The notes beneath the pieces were generated by a model, which made no database searches, had not been told where the DNA came from, and saw only the letters and a list, made by a program, of their open reading frames with translations. A stretch of 64,000 nucleotides of DNA from Acidobacteriota bacterium. Its GTDB lineage: Bacteria > Acidobacteriota > Terriglobia > Versatilivoradales > Versatilivoraceae. A program made the position numbers and the translations under genes. The DNA lies in contig JAKEER010000513.1 in the NCBI GenBank assembly GCA_022616615.1, positions 1 through 64,000 on the forward strand. Reading direction: 5' to 3'. Shown here piece after piece: positions 8,216 to 16,924 of this stretch (positions within the stretch are counted from its first letter, which is position 1; every line of letters starts with the position of its first letter).

Positions 8216-9048
8216 CGCGCGTTTCCTCCTTCAACTCGGCGGACAAAGAAGAATTGCTGGTGTTCCGGCTTCGTGGAGGGTTTGCCGTTCTCTGAAAAGA
8301 GAGTCCCGCTGACTTTGATTTCTTCCCTGAGGTTTAGCGGCTTGAAGAGAAAACAAAGCGCGTAGAGGCCCCAGTTGCTTTCGACTTCGGCTCGCAGGTC
8401 CGGGTAGCGATTGACGAGTTCGTTCGCCCTAACGGATTCCATCTCCAGCGCAGTGGATGTGCCTCGACTGTACAGAGTCGCCTTTGGGTTGAGGAACATT
8501 GGAATCGCCAAAACCAGAATGATCCGGTTGGGTTCGACGTGAACGTATCTACCCAGAACGGACAAAGCGGTGTAGTTTTCGTAGGGCAAGTACTGGAGCA
8601 CTTCATATCCGTTCCATCGCCCGTTGAACCAGAGATTCATGGCAGGACAGCCGGGGGAGCGCGGGTCAAGTCTCTGGAATGATACGGACCTGCCATTGGC
8701 CGTGAGGCTCAGGAGCCTACCCATCGGGATATGGAAAAAGGAGACTCCTCCGGCCGCGATTCCTGGGCGAAACCGGCCCGGCATGAGTGTAGGCGCCGCC
8801 TCGGTTTTCTTGCTCTTGAGGTGCACCAGCCGAACGCTGGAGACTTGCGGATTCTCTGTCCACACCGGATCGATGAACATCACCACACGCTGGGTGACGT
8901 ACTGGTAGTAGCTGCGGTCCTGGCCATCCAACAGGATCTTGTAGCAATACGACGGGGCGTTTTTCGAAACGGGCTCCTCGGCGAGGGCAACAGGACCACA
9001 GGTGGTAAGGAGCGAGAAAGCCAAGAGGCTTGGGAAGATAGGGTTCAT
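8212..9048 (-). CDS. Exported T4SS-operon protein, no known family
   Basis: A protein of 278 residues with a signal peptide (MNPIFPSLLAFSLLTTCGPVALA-EE). The mature part is beta-rich and contains four cysteines (SYCYK, PGCPA, ALCFL and one in the leader). It lies between virB5 and virB6, where known trb/virB systems carry only small accessory genes such as the TrbK type, and it is much larger than those. ATGA overlap with virB6 and an AAGGA ribosome site show it belongs to the operon. It may be an adhesin or a pilus-tip/periplasmic core component, which is inference from location only. Confidence 0.65.
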   Translation of the reverse strand: MNPIFPSLLAFSLLTTCGPVALAEEPVSKNAPSYCYKILLDGQDRSYYQYVTQRVVMFIDPVWTENPQVSSVRLVHLKSKKTEAAPTLMPGRFRPGIAAGGVSFFHIPMGRLLSLTANGRSVSFQRLDPRSPGCPAMNLWFNGRWNGYEVLQYLPYENYTALSVLGRYVHVEPNRIILVLAIPMFLNPKATLYSRGTSTALEMESVRANELVNRYPDLRAEVESNWGLYALCFLFKPLNLREEIKVSGTLFSENGKPSTKPEHQQFFFVRRVEGGNAR

Positions 9049-9059
9049 GATAGCTTTCC

Positions 9060-9827
9060 TTAGCGGTTGCGAGTCAGTTCCAGCAGCTGGTCAAGATTGC
9101 GGACATCGCCTGGTTGGGCCTGGATCTCGAGCTGCTTCATCTTCATGATGAGATTGCGGGCTTCCTTCTGTTGCGTCAGCAGGCGCTGCTGCACAATCTT
9201 TTGTTCCGCCTGGATGGCAGCGACTTCGATCAAAATGGCGTTCGTCAGCGCAATCTGTTGGCTGAGTGCGATCTCGTTTCCTTCCGTGTCTTCTCCCAGA
9301 ACCAAGCCACCGTTGCGCGCCTTGAAGCGCTGCAAGGCTTCGTGGTGAGCCACATCCTGTCCCTGCAGTTCCAGAAGATGAGCTTCCTCCCGTTTCAACT
9401 GCTCAATCTGTTGCTCGGAGAGTTGAATCAGATTGTCGGTGTACGTCCTGTACTCGGGTGAGCGCGTGTAGAGAGGACTGGTTGTGAGCGACAACACCTG
9501 GGCGTCATAGGCCGCCTGGTCAAAGGTCTTCCAGATTCCGATGACGTGATCTCGCAGACGTGCCCAGTCCGAAGGGATAAAGTCCTGCCAATCCCCCGAA
9601 GAGAGCCGGCGGTAGATCTGGCGAAAGTTTTTGAAGTACTTCTCAAATTCGAGCTTGTACTTATCGAACTCGTCCTTATAGGTCAGGAACGTCTTATAGT
9701 GGGCGGCTGTTTGGATGAACTGCGAGGCGCGCTGGGCGAGCGCGGCCGTGTCGGTGAAGATAAAGGCATCGGCCCGCCCAGTCAGGCCAAACAGGAACAA
9801 AGCTGCCGTCATCATCAGTCTCTTCAT
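9060..9827 (-). CDS. virB5: VirB5/TrbJ-like pilus-associated protein
   Basis: A protein of 255 residues with a signal peptide (MKRLMMTAALFLFGLTGRADA-F) and an almost entirely helical mature part: repeated aromatic/charged helices (YKDEFDKYKLEFEKYFKNF), a central LTTSPLYTRSPEYRTY segment and a long C-terminal coiled coil (LIEVAAIQAEQKIVQQRLL). This is the pattern of TrbJ/VirB5, the minor pilus-tip/assembly protein, and its place between virB4 and virB6 fits the trb order E-J-L. GGAGG ribosome site. Confidence 0.78.
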   Translation of the reverse strand: MKRLMMTAALFLFGLTGRADAFIFTDTAALAQRASQFIQTAAHYKTFLTYKDEFDKYKLEFEKYFKNFRQIYRRLSSGDWQDFIPSDWARLRDHVIGIWKTFDQAAYDAQVLSLTTSPLYTRSPEYRTYTDNLIQLSEQQIEQLKREEAHLLELQGQDVAHHEALQRFKARNGGLVLGEDTEGNEIALSQQIALTNAILIEVAAIQAEQKIVQQRLLTQQKEARNLIMKMKQLEIQAQPGDVRNLDQLLELTRNR

Positions 9828-9841
9828 GAGTGCCTCCGTTT

Positions 9842-10225
9842 CTATAGTGTCTGTTCAGACTGCAAGCGCTGCTTTTCGGTCTCTCGCCTTGCAGCCTCCC
9901 GAAGCGAGGCTTTCTCCTGTGCCTCCGGATAGTAGGCCAGAACGAGATCCTGCCATTGGCCAGCGACAAAAAGCCGAGTGCACGGGTGGTTGGAGGCCAC
10001 GAGTTGCTCGTTAGCATGGGCTGTCACGTAACCTCTATAGTCATCTACGAAGACCCTTACGCCGCTCTCCTCCCAGAGGTACTTGGGACCCGGCCTGCCT
10101 ACTTCACGGCCAAGCTCCCTGCCAACCGTGGCCAGTCGCTGGAACACGCCGCTCTTTCGCGCTTCCTCATACTGCGTGCGTTTGAGCTGCTTCAATTCTT
10201 CAAGGCTCATTCCTTCGGTTTCCAT
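9842..10225 (-). CDS. Hypothetical cytoplasmic protein between virB4 and virB5
   Basis: A protein of 127 residues, AGGAG ribosome site at the first ATG (a second in-frame ATG is five codons on). A charged N-terminal helix (SLEELKQLKRTQYEEARK) and C-terminal helix flank a beta-rich centre (KYLWEESGVRVFVDDYRGYVT and LFVAGQWQDLVLAYYP). No signal peptide. No family recognised. The conserved operon position suggests a role with the VirB4 ATPase or in regulation, but this is not shown. Confidence 0.6.
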   Translation of the reverse strand: METEGMSLEELKQLKRTQYEEARKSGVFQRLATVGRELGREVGRPGPKYLWEESGVRVFVDDYRGYVTAHANEQLVASNHPCTRLFVAGQWQDLVLAYYPEAQEKASLREAARRETEKQRLQSEQTL

Positions 10226-10243
10226 GACTTGCTCCTGCCTTTC

Positions 10244-12805
10244 TCAATGAGCGCCGCGCGCCGTGTGCTGAAGGGCCGCGCCAGCCGGTGCCAGCCCTAG
10301 GTGCTCGGACACTAGCCCGGCCATGCGTTGCTCCAGATAGGGTTCCAGAATTTCTAACCGCTCTTTGGTCGTGCGGCACTGTCCGGTTAAGCGGACCAGG
10401 TCGTTGACGGCATTTCCGACGCTGCCGTGATGAAGTTGTGTCATGAGGCGCCGCATGTCTCTTTCTTCGCTCTGGGTGGTGGCCAGCCAATAGGTATGGG
10501 GATCGGTCACGGGCCGAAGGATGCGGCGCAAGCCTCCAGCCGACCAATAGAGGACTTCATGCTTGGCTGGGTCGAGGCTCTTGTATTGCTCGATGTGGTA
10601 ATCGGTCATCTGGAGCTTGCGCAGGGAAGCCTCGACGTCGGGCTGGCCGGCAAAATAGAAGGCCTGCTTGAGATTAGTAATGATGGCCCGTGACCAGGGC
10701 TGGTCGGGCCGATCTAAATCACCCAGGGACTGGGTGATGATGTCGAGCATGATGTTCCAGTGCCGGCCGGTGCGGACAATCAGGGAAATCCAGAATGCGA
10801 ACGCCTCGTCGGTCAGATAACGGTGGGCCTCATCCAGGACAAACCGCTTTTCGACGCGCCGGAGGGATTCGTCGACCGTGCTGTCGTAGACCTTGGAGAA
10901 GATGACGTAGACGATGGCGGTCATCAGCTCAGGCTCACCGTCGAGGTCCCGGAGATCGAAGTAGCAGTAACGCGCACTCTTCAAGCTATCCTGGCCGGAG
11001 TTGAACATCTCGCCCCGGCGGCCAACGGTCCAGAGCTTGAAAGCACTGGCCAGCTCGAAGTTCTTGAACTCCATCTGCATGATGCTGGCCAGCAAGGTGA
11101 GTGGCGGAATGGGTGTGTGCTGCTGTTGGTTGCGGAGCAACATCCGGTAGCCATTAAAGAACTCGGTGAGGCCGTTGCGCATGGCCATCTCATTGGCCGG
11201 GGTGGTCAGGTCTCTGCCGGCCATCAGCTTCAGGAGCCCCATGCAGAACTCGAACTGCTCGTCGCTGACAGGTTGAGAAGGATCATCGATGGTGAACGGA
11301 TTGAAGTGGAAACTGGTCTGCGACTTCGAAACACGCATGATTGCCGTCTCAGACGGCATCTCCTCTCGCAGGAACTCAAACAAGTCACCGTAGGAGTTGG
11401 AGAGATCCACCACCCAGAGCATGGGGTTCACAATGAGGTGAGAAAGAATGTCCTTGATGACGAAAAAACTCTTGCCGCCGCCGGTTGGGCCGCAGACGGC
11501 TCGGTGCCGAGCCTTTTCGCGGCTGGTGAAGGGGTTGTAGGCGAAGACACCATGTAAACGATCTTCCAGGTAGTCCACCGGATCAGAGTCGCCCCGGTAG
11601 AGGATGTAGGCGCTGAGCAAGTCGCCAGCATTGCCGGAAGCAATCAGCGACCTCCGCAAGTAGAAGCGATCATGCCCGGGAAACGTGGAAAAGAAGGCTG
11701 GCCGGAGATTACGTTTTTCGAGGATCCCGAAGCTGCCGATGTCCTTGAGCAATCCCATCACTTGAGTTTGGCGGGAGCGGAGCGTTTCCTTATCTTTGGC
11801 ACGGACGAGGACCGAAAAATGCCACCAGAGTGGAAGTTCCTTCTCGTTCTCGATGCGGCTGCGGAAGTTCTTGATTTCCTCGACGTACTGCAGATTCTTC
11901 GGATCGACTGCGGACAGGGCTAAGGCAATCGGCGTGTTGAAGTCTTGTTCCTTGTACAACCGTTGCTTGTTGTTGCAGAAGCCGATGGACTGACGCAACA
12001 CAAGCGGAAAGGAGAGTTCGTAAAACCGCCTGAGGTAGAGGGCGAGAGAGGTGGGTGGCGGGTACTTGATGCCCACGACAGAGCAGTATTCCTGATCGTT
12101 AATGACGACGTGCTGTTCGGAGAAGACGTAGCGGCTGTGGGCGAGTTGAGCGTTCAAGGAAAGATCGGGACGATAGGCAGGCGGTTTTACGAAATTGATT
12201 AACTGATAGAGAGCCCGGAAAGATTCCGTGCGGTCCAGGGCCTGGAACCCAAAGCGGGCAAAGGCGTTGGAGAGCACCAGAAAGCCTTCTTCCAGCTTTT
12301 GAGCGTCCAGACGGACCTGGTCCCGGTAAAACCGGAAGAGCTTGCTTTCCTGGACGAGCAGATTCCAGGGTGGTGCCTTTCTCCTGGGATTGAAGTAACG
12401 CAAGGCGCAGAAGATGCGATTGCCGAAACTGCGAGCCACGATGCCGTCCCAGAAACGTTGCTTGTTGTCTTCCACGAATTGAATCAGTGGATGTGCCTGG
12501 GGATTGCTTTTAAGTGGAATGGGCTCGGGCGTGTCGCGGACCAGGAGGTTCGAAAGCATGAAGCCGGCTCCTTCATCGGGAAGCTGCTCGAGCGCCGTGT
12601 GGGTGTAATAGCTGTACTGCTGCTTGTCCTCTTCCGAGAGGCCCTCGTAGTCGAGACCGCCAAGCTCGAATAAGACCAGCAGCCCGCCATCCTTCATTAG
12701 GATCAGAGGCAACGTATGATCGGGGAGGAAATCAACGTAGAGAAGCGCGTTTTCAAGCTTTTGTTCGTACTTGTTAATACTTCTGAGCAGGTCGCGAAAC
12801 CTCAT
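10244..12805 (-). CDS. virB4: VirB4/TrbE secretion ATPase
   Basis: The largest T4SS gene, about 853 residues. Start chosen at ATG 12805 (MRFRDLLRSIN) because GAGG lies seven bases before it; ATG 12817 and TTG 12823 are alternatives. The N-terminal half is the CagE/TrbE/VirB4 domain; the C-terminal half is a RecA-like ATPase with Walker A GPTGGGKSF (about 438-446), a DLSNSYGDLF strand after it and Walker B FVLDEAHRYL (about 655-664). VirB4 energises pilin extraction and pilus assembly at the inner membrane. It overlaps the end of virB3 by about 32 bases, so the two are coupled. Normal length, no defects seen. Confidence 0.94.
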   Translation of the reverse strand: MRFRDLLRSINKYEQKLENALLYVDFLPDHTLPLILMKDGGLLVLFELGGLDYEGLSEEDKQQYSYYTHTALEQLPDEGAGFMLSNLLVRDTPEPIPLKSNPQAHPLIQFVEDNKQRFWDGIVARSFGNRIFCALRYFNPRRKAPPWNLLVQESKLFRFYRDQVRLDAQKLEEGFLVLSNAFARFGFQALDRTESFRALYQLINFVKPPAYRPDLSLNAQLAHSRYVFSEQHVVINDQEYCSVVGIKYPPPTSLALYLRRFYELSFPLVLRQSIGFCNNKQRLYKEQDFNTPIALALSAVDPKNLQYVEEIKNFRSRIENEKELPLWWHFSVLVRAKDKETLRSRQTQVMGLLKDIGSFGILEKRNLRPAFFSTFPGHDRFYLRRSLIASGNAGDLLSAYILYRGDSDPVDYLEDRLHGVFAYNPFTSREKARHRAVCGPTGGGKSFFVIKDILSHLIVNPMLWVVDLSNSYGDLFEFLREEMPSETAIMRVSKSQTSFHFNPFTIDDPSQPVSDEQFEFCMGLLKLMAGRDLTTPANEMAMRNGLTEFFNGYRMLLRNQQQHTPIPPLTLLASIMQMEFKNFELASAFKLWTVGRRGEMFNSGQDSLKSARYCYFDLRDLDGEPELMTAIVYVIFSKVYDSTVDESLRRVEKRFVLDEAHRYLTDEAFAFWISLIVRTGRHWNIMLDIITQSLGDLDRPDQPWSRAIITNLKQAFYFAGQPDVEASLRKLQMTDYHIEQYKSLDPAKHEVLYWSAGGLRRILRPVTDPHTYWLATTQSEERDMRRLMTQLHHGSVGNAVNDLVRLTGQCRTTKERLEILEPYLEQRMAGLVSEHLGLAPAGAALQHTARGAH

Positions 12806-13127
12806 TACGAGCCTCATGGTCAAGCAGTTTCATGCGTTGGAGAGAAAGCGCCTGGGAATTGAACTCCCCTTTGAGAAAAGGGGTGACGTTGGAATCTAGT
12901 GGATCTCGATTGTCCAACCAGAAAGACGCTGCATAGAACCCGGCCGTGACCAACACGGCAAAGACGATGACGGAGATCTTGAGAAAAGCTGATCCGCGGT
13001 TCACCAGTGCGAAAGACACGGTCATGATCAGGAGGCCGATGCCCAGTGAGGCAAAGAGCTTGAGATAGGTGACTCCCCAGATCCTGGGCACGTGCTGGAT
13101 GTTGCGGAAAATCGGCGTCTCTTTCAT
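12774..13127 (-). CDS. virB3: VirB3/TrbD-like small membrane protein
   Basis: A protein of 117 residues with two adjacent membrane segments (YLKLFASLGIGLLIMTVSFAL and FLKISVIVFAVLVTAGFYAA) and a cytoplasmic C-terminal tail. A small two-helix protein between virB2 and virB4 is the signature of VirB3/TrbD. It starts four bases after the virB2 stop and overlaps virB4. It is a little longer than many VirB3 proteins. Confidence 0.78.
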   Translation of the reverse strand: MKETPIFRNIQHVPRIWGVTYLKLFASLGIGLLIMTVSFALVNRGSAFLKISVIVFAVLVTAGFYAASFWLDNRDPLDSNVTPFLKGEFNSQALSLQRMKLLDHEARNEVSRPAQKY

Positions 13128-13131
13128 CTGG

Positions 13132-13440
13132 CTAAGCGATGAAGGTATTGGCCAAGAAGCCTAAGACGATGCCAACGATCGCAAAGATGAGCGCGGTCAT
13201 CGAATCTGTGTCTCCCTGGCTGAGTTTGTAAGCGGTGCGCCCGAGGCCCACGAGGCCAACAAGACCGGCAACCAGCGTGCCGGCTGCCACGGCAATGGTC
13301 CGGATATCGGTGATGGCACCCTGGAAGGCGGGCGCGACAGTCGTCTGGGCCTGTAGCGCCACTGGGGCCAGGATTAAGACAACGGCCACCATTGCAGGAT
13401 TCCGGGCGATGAGTGTGAACGGTAGGGTTCGGACTTTCAT
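13132..13440 (-). CDS. virB2: VirB2/TrbC pilin
   Basis: A pilin precursor of 102 residues: a long signal sequence (NPAMVAVVLILAPVALQAQ-TT), a short polar loop, then two hydrophobic helices (IRTIAVAAGTLVAGLVGLVGL and MTALIFAIVGIVLGFLANTFI) separated by GRTAYKLSQGD. This is the standard VirB2/TrbC architecture; the processed subunit would be about 70 residues and form the conjugative pilus. First of the recognisable core genes, four bases before virB3. Confidence 0.86.
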   Translation of the reverse strand: MKVRTLPFTLIARNPAMVAVVLILAPVALQAQTTVAPAFQGAITDIRTIAVAAGTLVAGLVGLVGLGRTAYKLSQGDTDSMTALIFAIVGIVLGFLANTFIA

Positions 13441-13484
13441 GAGTTGAGTGTTTCTCCTTTCGTGATGCGGTCGTGAGTCGGAAG

Positions 13485-13589
13485 CTAGTCCTCGGATTTG
13501 CGTTTCTTGATCAAGAGCGCTCCGATCACAAGCGCCGCCGCCAGGAGAGCCGCGAAGAACCAGTACATGACTTGTTGGAAAGTCTCCAT
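13485..13589 (-). CDS. 34-residue single-membrane-span protein at the head of the T4SS operon
   Basis: A short frame, METFQQVMYWFF and onward, ending in the basic tail IKKRKSED. A GGAGG ribosome site stands six bases before the ATG at 13589; an ATG two codons earlier touches the ribosome site and is less likely. The core (WFFAALLAAALVIGALLI) is a clean membrane helix. It lies 44 bases before virB2 in the same direction. Such micro-proteins are usually missed in annotation. Function unknown. Confidence 0.55.
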   Translation of the reverse strand: METFQQVMYWFFAALLAAALVIGALLIKKRKSED

Positions 13590-14148
13590 ATGCATCCTCC
13601 TTCTAAAATGTTCGGTGTCCGAGCGTCTGCCGGAGTGGGCAAGATGCGGTTAGGGGGCGGACCTGGCGTCAGCTCGCTCGCTGAGACCGTTGCCGGTCAT
13701 CGCCAGGCTCCGTTGCCTTTTTTTTGCCCCTCACTTATAAAGAGGGCGGCAGAGGGAAAAGTGTTAATGGAAAATGAGGTGCCAACGACCCTCCTCTGCA
13801 GACAGCGGAGAACTCACCGCGAGCAGGATGCGGGCAAAAGCGGGTTGAACGCCGAGCAGACGATTGTATGAAAGCGGGAGTTGCGCGCGTTCGTCGCCCG
13901 ATCGCAGCCACAAGTGGCGGGCGGCCCTGGGAGCGCAGTGGCCACGACTGGTGCGACTTGGAAAATGTGTCGGAAAGTTGAGCTGGAAGTCCTTCCTAGC
14001 TTGCTTCACCTACGGGGAAGAAGGAAGGGATAAATAAGGGGCAGACACCCATCGGAGCGGGTGAACGACCTATGACCAGGATCACACTTGGGGGGCGGAT
14101 GTAAATCATTTTCTGGTCTGAACTATTAGGGGCCCAGCAAAGACAGGT
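13590..14148. other. Intergenic region upstream of the T4SS operon
   Basis: No convincing gene. The only long frame here (81 codons on the minus strand, ending at 13764) has no ribosome site and reads as an unfolded Arg/Pro mix. The region holds copy A of the duplicated block (13720-13769, extending weaker to 13663) and must contain the operon promoter, but I see no unambiguous -35/-10 pair. Confidence 0.5.
13720..13769. repeat. Duplicated block, copy A
   Basis: Fifty bases that match 24658-24707 in 46 positions, same orientation and no gaps. The core reads TTTGCCCCTCACTTATAAAG and ends in TGTTAATG. Similarity continues more weakly upstream (13663 to 13719 against 24612 to 24657) and returns near 13915 (GGGAGCGCAGTGG, like GGGAGCGCGGTGA at about 24774). 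Copy A lies just upstream of the T4SS operon, so the block may be a backbone regulatory segment of the mobile element. Confidence 0.8.
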
Positions 14149-16797
14149 TTACTTGCGGGAACGCCCTGAACCACCCTCTCCATGTAGAGTGAATCCAGCC
14201 CAGAAGTATGGAGAAGCATCCTTGCGGTACTGGCGGATGATGTCGAGTTTGGCCATTCGCAGAGCCGAGCCTTTGGCTTCCCCTCGAGCCAGATAACCAT
14301 AGAAGCGCTTCATCAGGTTGGCAGTGGAATCGTCGCCCACCTTCCAAAGGCTGGCCACCACCGTCCTGGCACCGGCGTAGAAGAAGGCCCGCACCAGATT
14401 CACCATGCCTTCCTGTTCCTGCAGGCGACCCAGGTAGGTGTCACACGCTGAGAGCACTACCAACTCTGCATTCAGATTCAAATGACGAATATCGCGTTCT
14501 TGCAGCAGGCCGTCCATTCCCGAGTTTGGATCTCTCCCGAGAACCAGCGAGGATCGGTCTGGAAACGTCGCATCGGAAAGGGCGTGTACCGCAAAGTGAA
14601 GGATCCTGAAAACAGGAAGATTCTGGGATAAGAAAGCGGCCTTGGTGGCATTTGGGCCGATCAACGTGATGCTTCTGTTTCCCATGATTCCAGCGATCGC
14701 CTCGACTTCGTCTGCCGATCCTGGAAGAGGCTTAAGGCGGCTGAGAGCAGAATCCCACGGACCACCGGACGTGCTCATGGCCTGAGGGGATACCTGCTGA
14801 ACGTGACTGATTTCCTGGCCATAGGGAACTCCTCCGATACCTAAGAAGGGCAATTGTCCTCTTTCCGTGGTGTGGGCCGTGCTGAGCAAATAATAGACTG
14901 TTGCTGATGGAGCCACAGAGACGGTGTGGGACTGCAAGACAAATTGCCCTCTGGAATCCACCAGCGACTCGAAGGGCAAGAGATGAAGTTTGCCGTCAGG
15001 GACAATCGTGAGGTGGCTAAACTGGTCTGGACTTCTCAGCACAGGGCGAAGCAACATCGAGTAAAGCTGCTTAGCTCTTTGGATCGTTGGTTTCGCTGAC
15101 CGGAGGTCCCCTAGATGGCCGTCTATTAGCGACTCAAGCTTCTTTCGCCCGGCTAGCGGCACAATGTCGAAGTTCCGCATGGTGATGATCAGGCAATAGG
15201 AAGCTGGCTCGCTCAAGACATATTCAAGAACGACTTCGTCCGGATCGAGAATGCTGCTCAGGTATTCAACAGAAACAGGACTGCTGCGGATCGTGAGTTC
15301 CTGGAAGCGCGTTCGAGGCTGAGGAATCGAATTCAATCTTTCCTTAGCTCGCCAGAGTTGGTCGAGTAGTGCATTGGTCTGGTTTCGGTTGCTGAGGTTT
15401 GTGAACTGCAGTCGGATTTGTATCTGGTTGATCTCCTTTTCCAGGGCCTTGGTCTCTTCATCCGATTTTGGAACTGCAGGCGAATGGTCTCGGATCGCAT
15501 CGGCCACGGCTCGGCCTCTTGCCCTTTCCAGAATCTCGAAAGCTCTGGGCTTGTCCTTCAGGTACTCGACGGCCAAAGTGAAGTGGCCAACGTAAATGGC
15601 GCTCATTGTGGCAATCAGAGAGCTCTTCGAAAATGTGCTGGGAGCATTTGCCAGCATCGCTTCTGTGATATCAGCAGCTTGCTCCAGAAGTCTATCCGCT
15701 TCCCGGAATCGGCCTCGCTTTGCCACCAACTCTGCTATGAGCGCCAGGTGCTGAGGCAAGTGGTATCGGTCCTGAACCTGACGCATGGCATCCATGGCCA
15801 GGTTGGCTCGGTCTTCGGCTTTCTGGAGATTACCGTTGTCCCGGTACACCTTTGCCAACTCGAACATGCTCCAGGCCATGGTGTGGTGAAAGCCTCCATC
15901 AATGCAGAGATTTCGAGCGACTTCTAGGTAAGACGCAGCTAATGGAAGATTGTTTTCTGACGCGGAAAGTTTCGCTAGCAGGATCAGATAGTAAGCTTCA
16001 TCAAGACGTCGTTTGAGGGAACGGACCACTTTCAGATTCTTCTCCAACATCTTTCGTGCTTCAGCCCGATTCTGGAGTTCACCCAATGAGCGCGCCTTTC
16101 CGGCATACGCGATATAGGGGAAGCCCGCATCTGACAACGTTGCGGCTAGGCTCAGAGCCTCGTCCAGGAACTTAATGGCTTGATCGTGAAGTCCGAGCTC
16201 ACCCAATCCGTTCCCAATAGTTGTCGCATACCAAATCTGCGCTCCGACATCGCCAAGGGATTCGGCAGAGTGAAATGCCTCCCTCATTAGTTCTTGAGTC
16301 CTATAGATGTCGCCTTGAAAGAATGCGATGTATCCAAGTTTTCCCTGGGCTCTCGCTTCCCATGCCTTGTCTCCCAGTTGTTCAGCGAGTGATCGGACCT
16401 CCTCCCATGCGCGCTGAGCTGCTGGCGGATCGATCTCAATGTCCACTTCTGCTTTCGCGACCAACCATCGCAACTTCAGATGGGCGTCATTGTGAATGAT
16501 AGGATTTTCCATCTGTGCTGCAAGACTACGCGAGAGGTCTGGCAACGAGCGACTTTGGAAAGATGCCTGGATGTTTCCGATCCGGGCGTAAAGTGCGTTC
16601 TTTGTGTCTCCGTCCTGACTGAAGAGAATCTCGGCGCGTTCATACAACGGCCCGGCTTGGATCCAATTGTTGAGCCAGGCCAGGCGATCTGCTTCTTCGA
16701 GCAACCGCTCGGGATTTTGAATTTGGGAGTCTAAGCGCAACCCGAAAGCAAAGATGTTAATCAGAGAGATAATCAGAAATTGATGTAGTCTTTGCAC
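14149..16797 (-). CDS. TPR-CHAT protein (caspase-like protease)
   Basis: The frame is open to 17043, but the first part overlaps the divergent phosphorylase gene, so I take the GTG at 16797, which starts a signal-anchor (VQRLHQFLIISLINIFAFGL). That gives 882 residues; the ribosome site is weak and the start is uncertain. Residues about 35-470 are TPR-like helical pairs. The C-terminal 300 residues are a CHAT domain: LTIVPDGKLHLLPFESL, the catalytic His in ILHFAVHA (about His738) and catalytic Cys in VVLSACDT (about Cys785), then ARTVVASLWKVGDDSTA. Both catalytic residues are present, so it should be an active clan-CD protease. The TPR part would bind a partner or sensor. Neighbours (sigma factor, anti-sigma factor, phosphorylase) suggest signalling. 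Confidence 0.85.
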   Translation of the reverse strand: MQRLHQFLIISLINIFAFGLRLDSQIQNPERLLEEADRLAWLNNWIQAGPLYERAEILFSQDGDTKNALYARIGNIQASFQSRSLPDLSRSLAAQMENPIIHNDAHLKLRWLVAKAEVDIEIDPPAAQRAWEEVRSLAEQLGDKAWEARAQGKLGYIAFFQGDIYRTQELMREAFHSAESLGDVGAQIWYATTIGNGLGELGLHDQAIKFLDEALSLAATLSDAGFPYIAYAGKARSLGELQNRAEARKMLEKNLKVVRSLKRRLDEAYYLILLAKLSASENNLPLAASYLEVARNLCIDGGFHHTMAWSMFELAKVYRDNGNLQKAEDRANLAMDAMRQVQDRYHLPQHLALIAELVAKRGRFREADRLLEQAADITEAMLANAPSTFSKSSLIATMSAIYVGHFTLAVEYLKDKPRAFEILERARGRAVADAIRDHSPAVPKSDEETKALEKEINQIQIRLQFTNLSNRNQTNALLDQLWRAKERLNSIPQPRTRFQELTIRSSPVSVEYLSSILDPDEVVLEYVLSEPASYCLIITMRNFDIVPLAGRKKLESLIDGHLGDLRSAKPTIQRAKQLYSMLLRPVLRSPDQFSHLTIVPDGKLHLLPFESLVDSRGQFVLQSHTVSVAPSATVYYLLSTAHTTERGQLPFLGIGGVPYGQEISHVQQVSPQAMSTSGGPWDSALSRLKPLPGSADEVEAIAGIMGNRSITLIGPNATKAAFLSQNLPVFRILHFAVHALSDATFPDRSSLVLGRDPNSGMDGLLQERDIRHLNLNAELVVLSACDTYLGRLQEQEGMVNLVRAFFYAGARTVVASLWKVGDDSTANLMKRFYGYLARGEAKGSALRMAKLDIIRQYRKDASPYFWAGFTLHGEGGSGRSRK

Positions 16798-16924
16798 GAC
16801 TGCTCTGAATTTCGATCTAATTTGCCTGAAATCGAAACTATGTTTTCGGAAGGCAAATTCAGATTCTGGTTCGGTGTAAGATGGAAGTCTGGATGCGAGC
16901 AAAAGCAGGACAGTCTGGAGGCTT

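Noticed and set aside
13764-14009. 81-codon minus-strand frame upstream of the T4SS operon
   Set aside because: No ribosome site, Arg/Pro-rich random-looking translation, and it overlaps the duplicated non-coding block.
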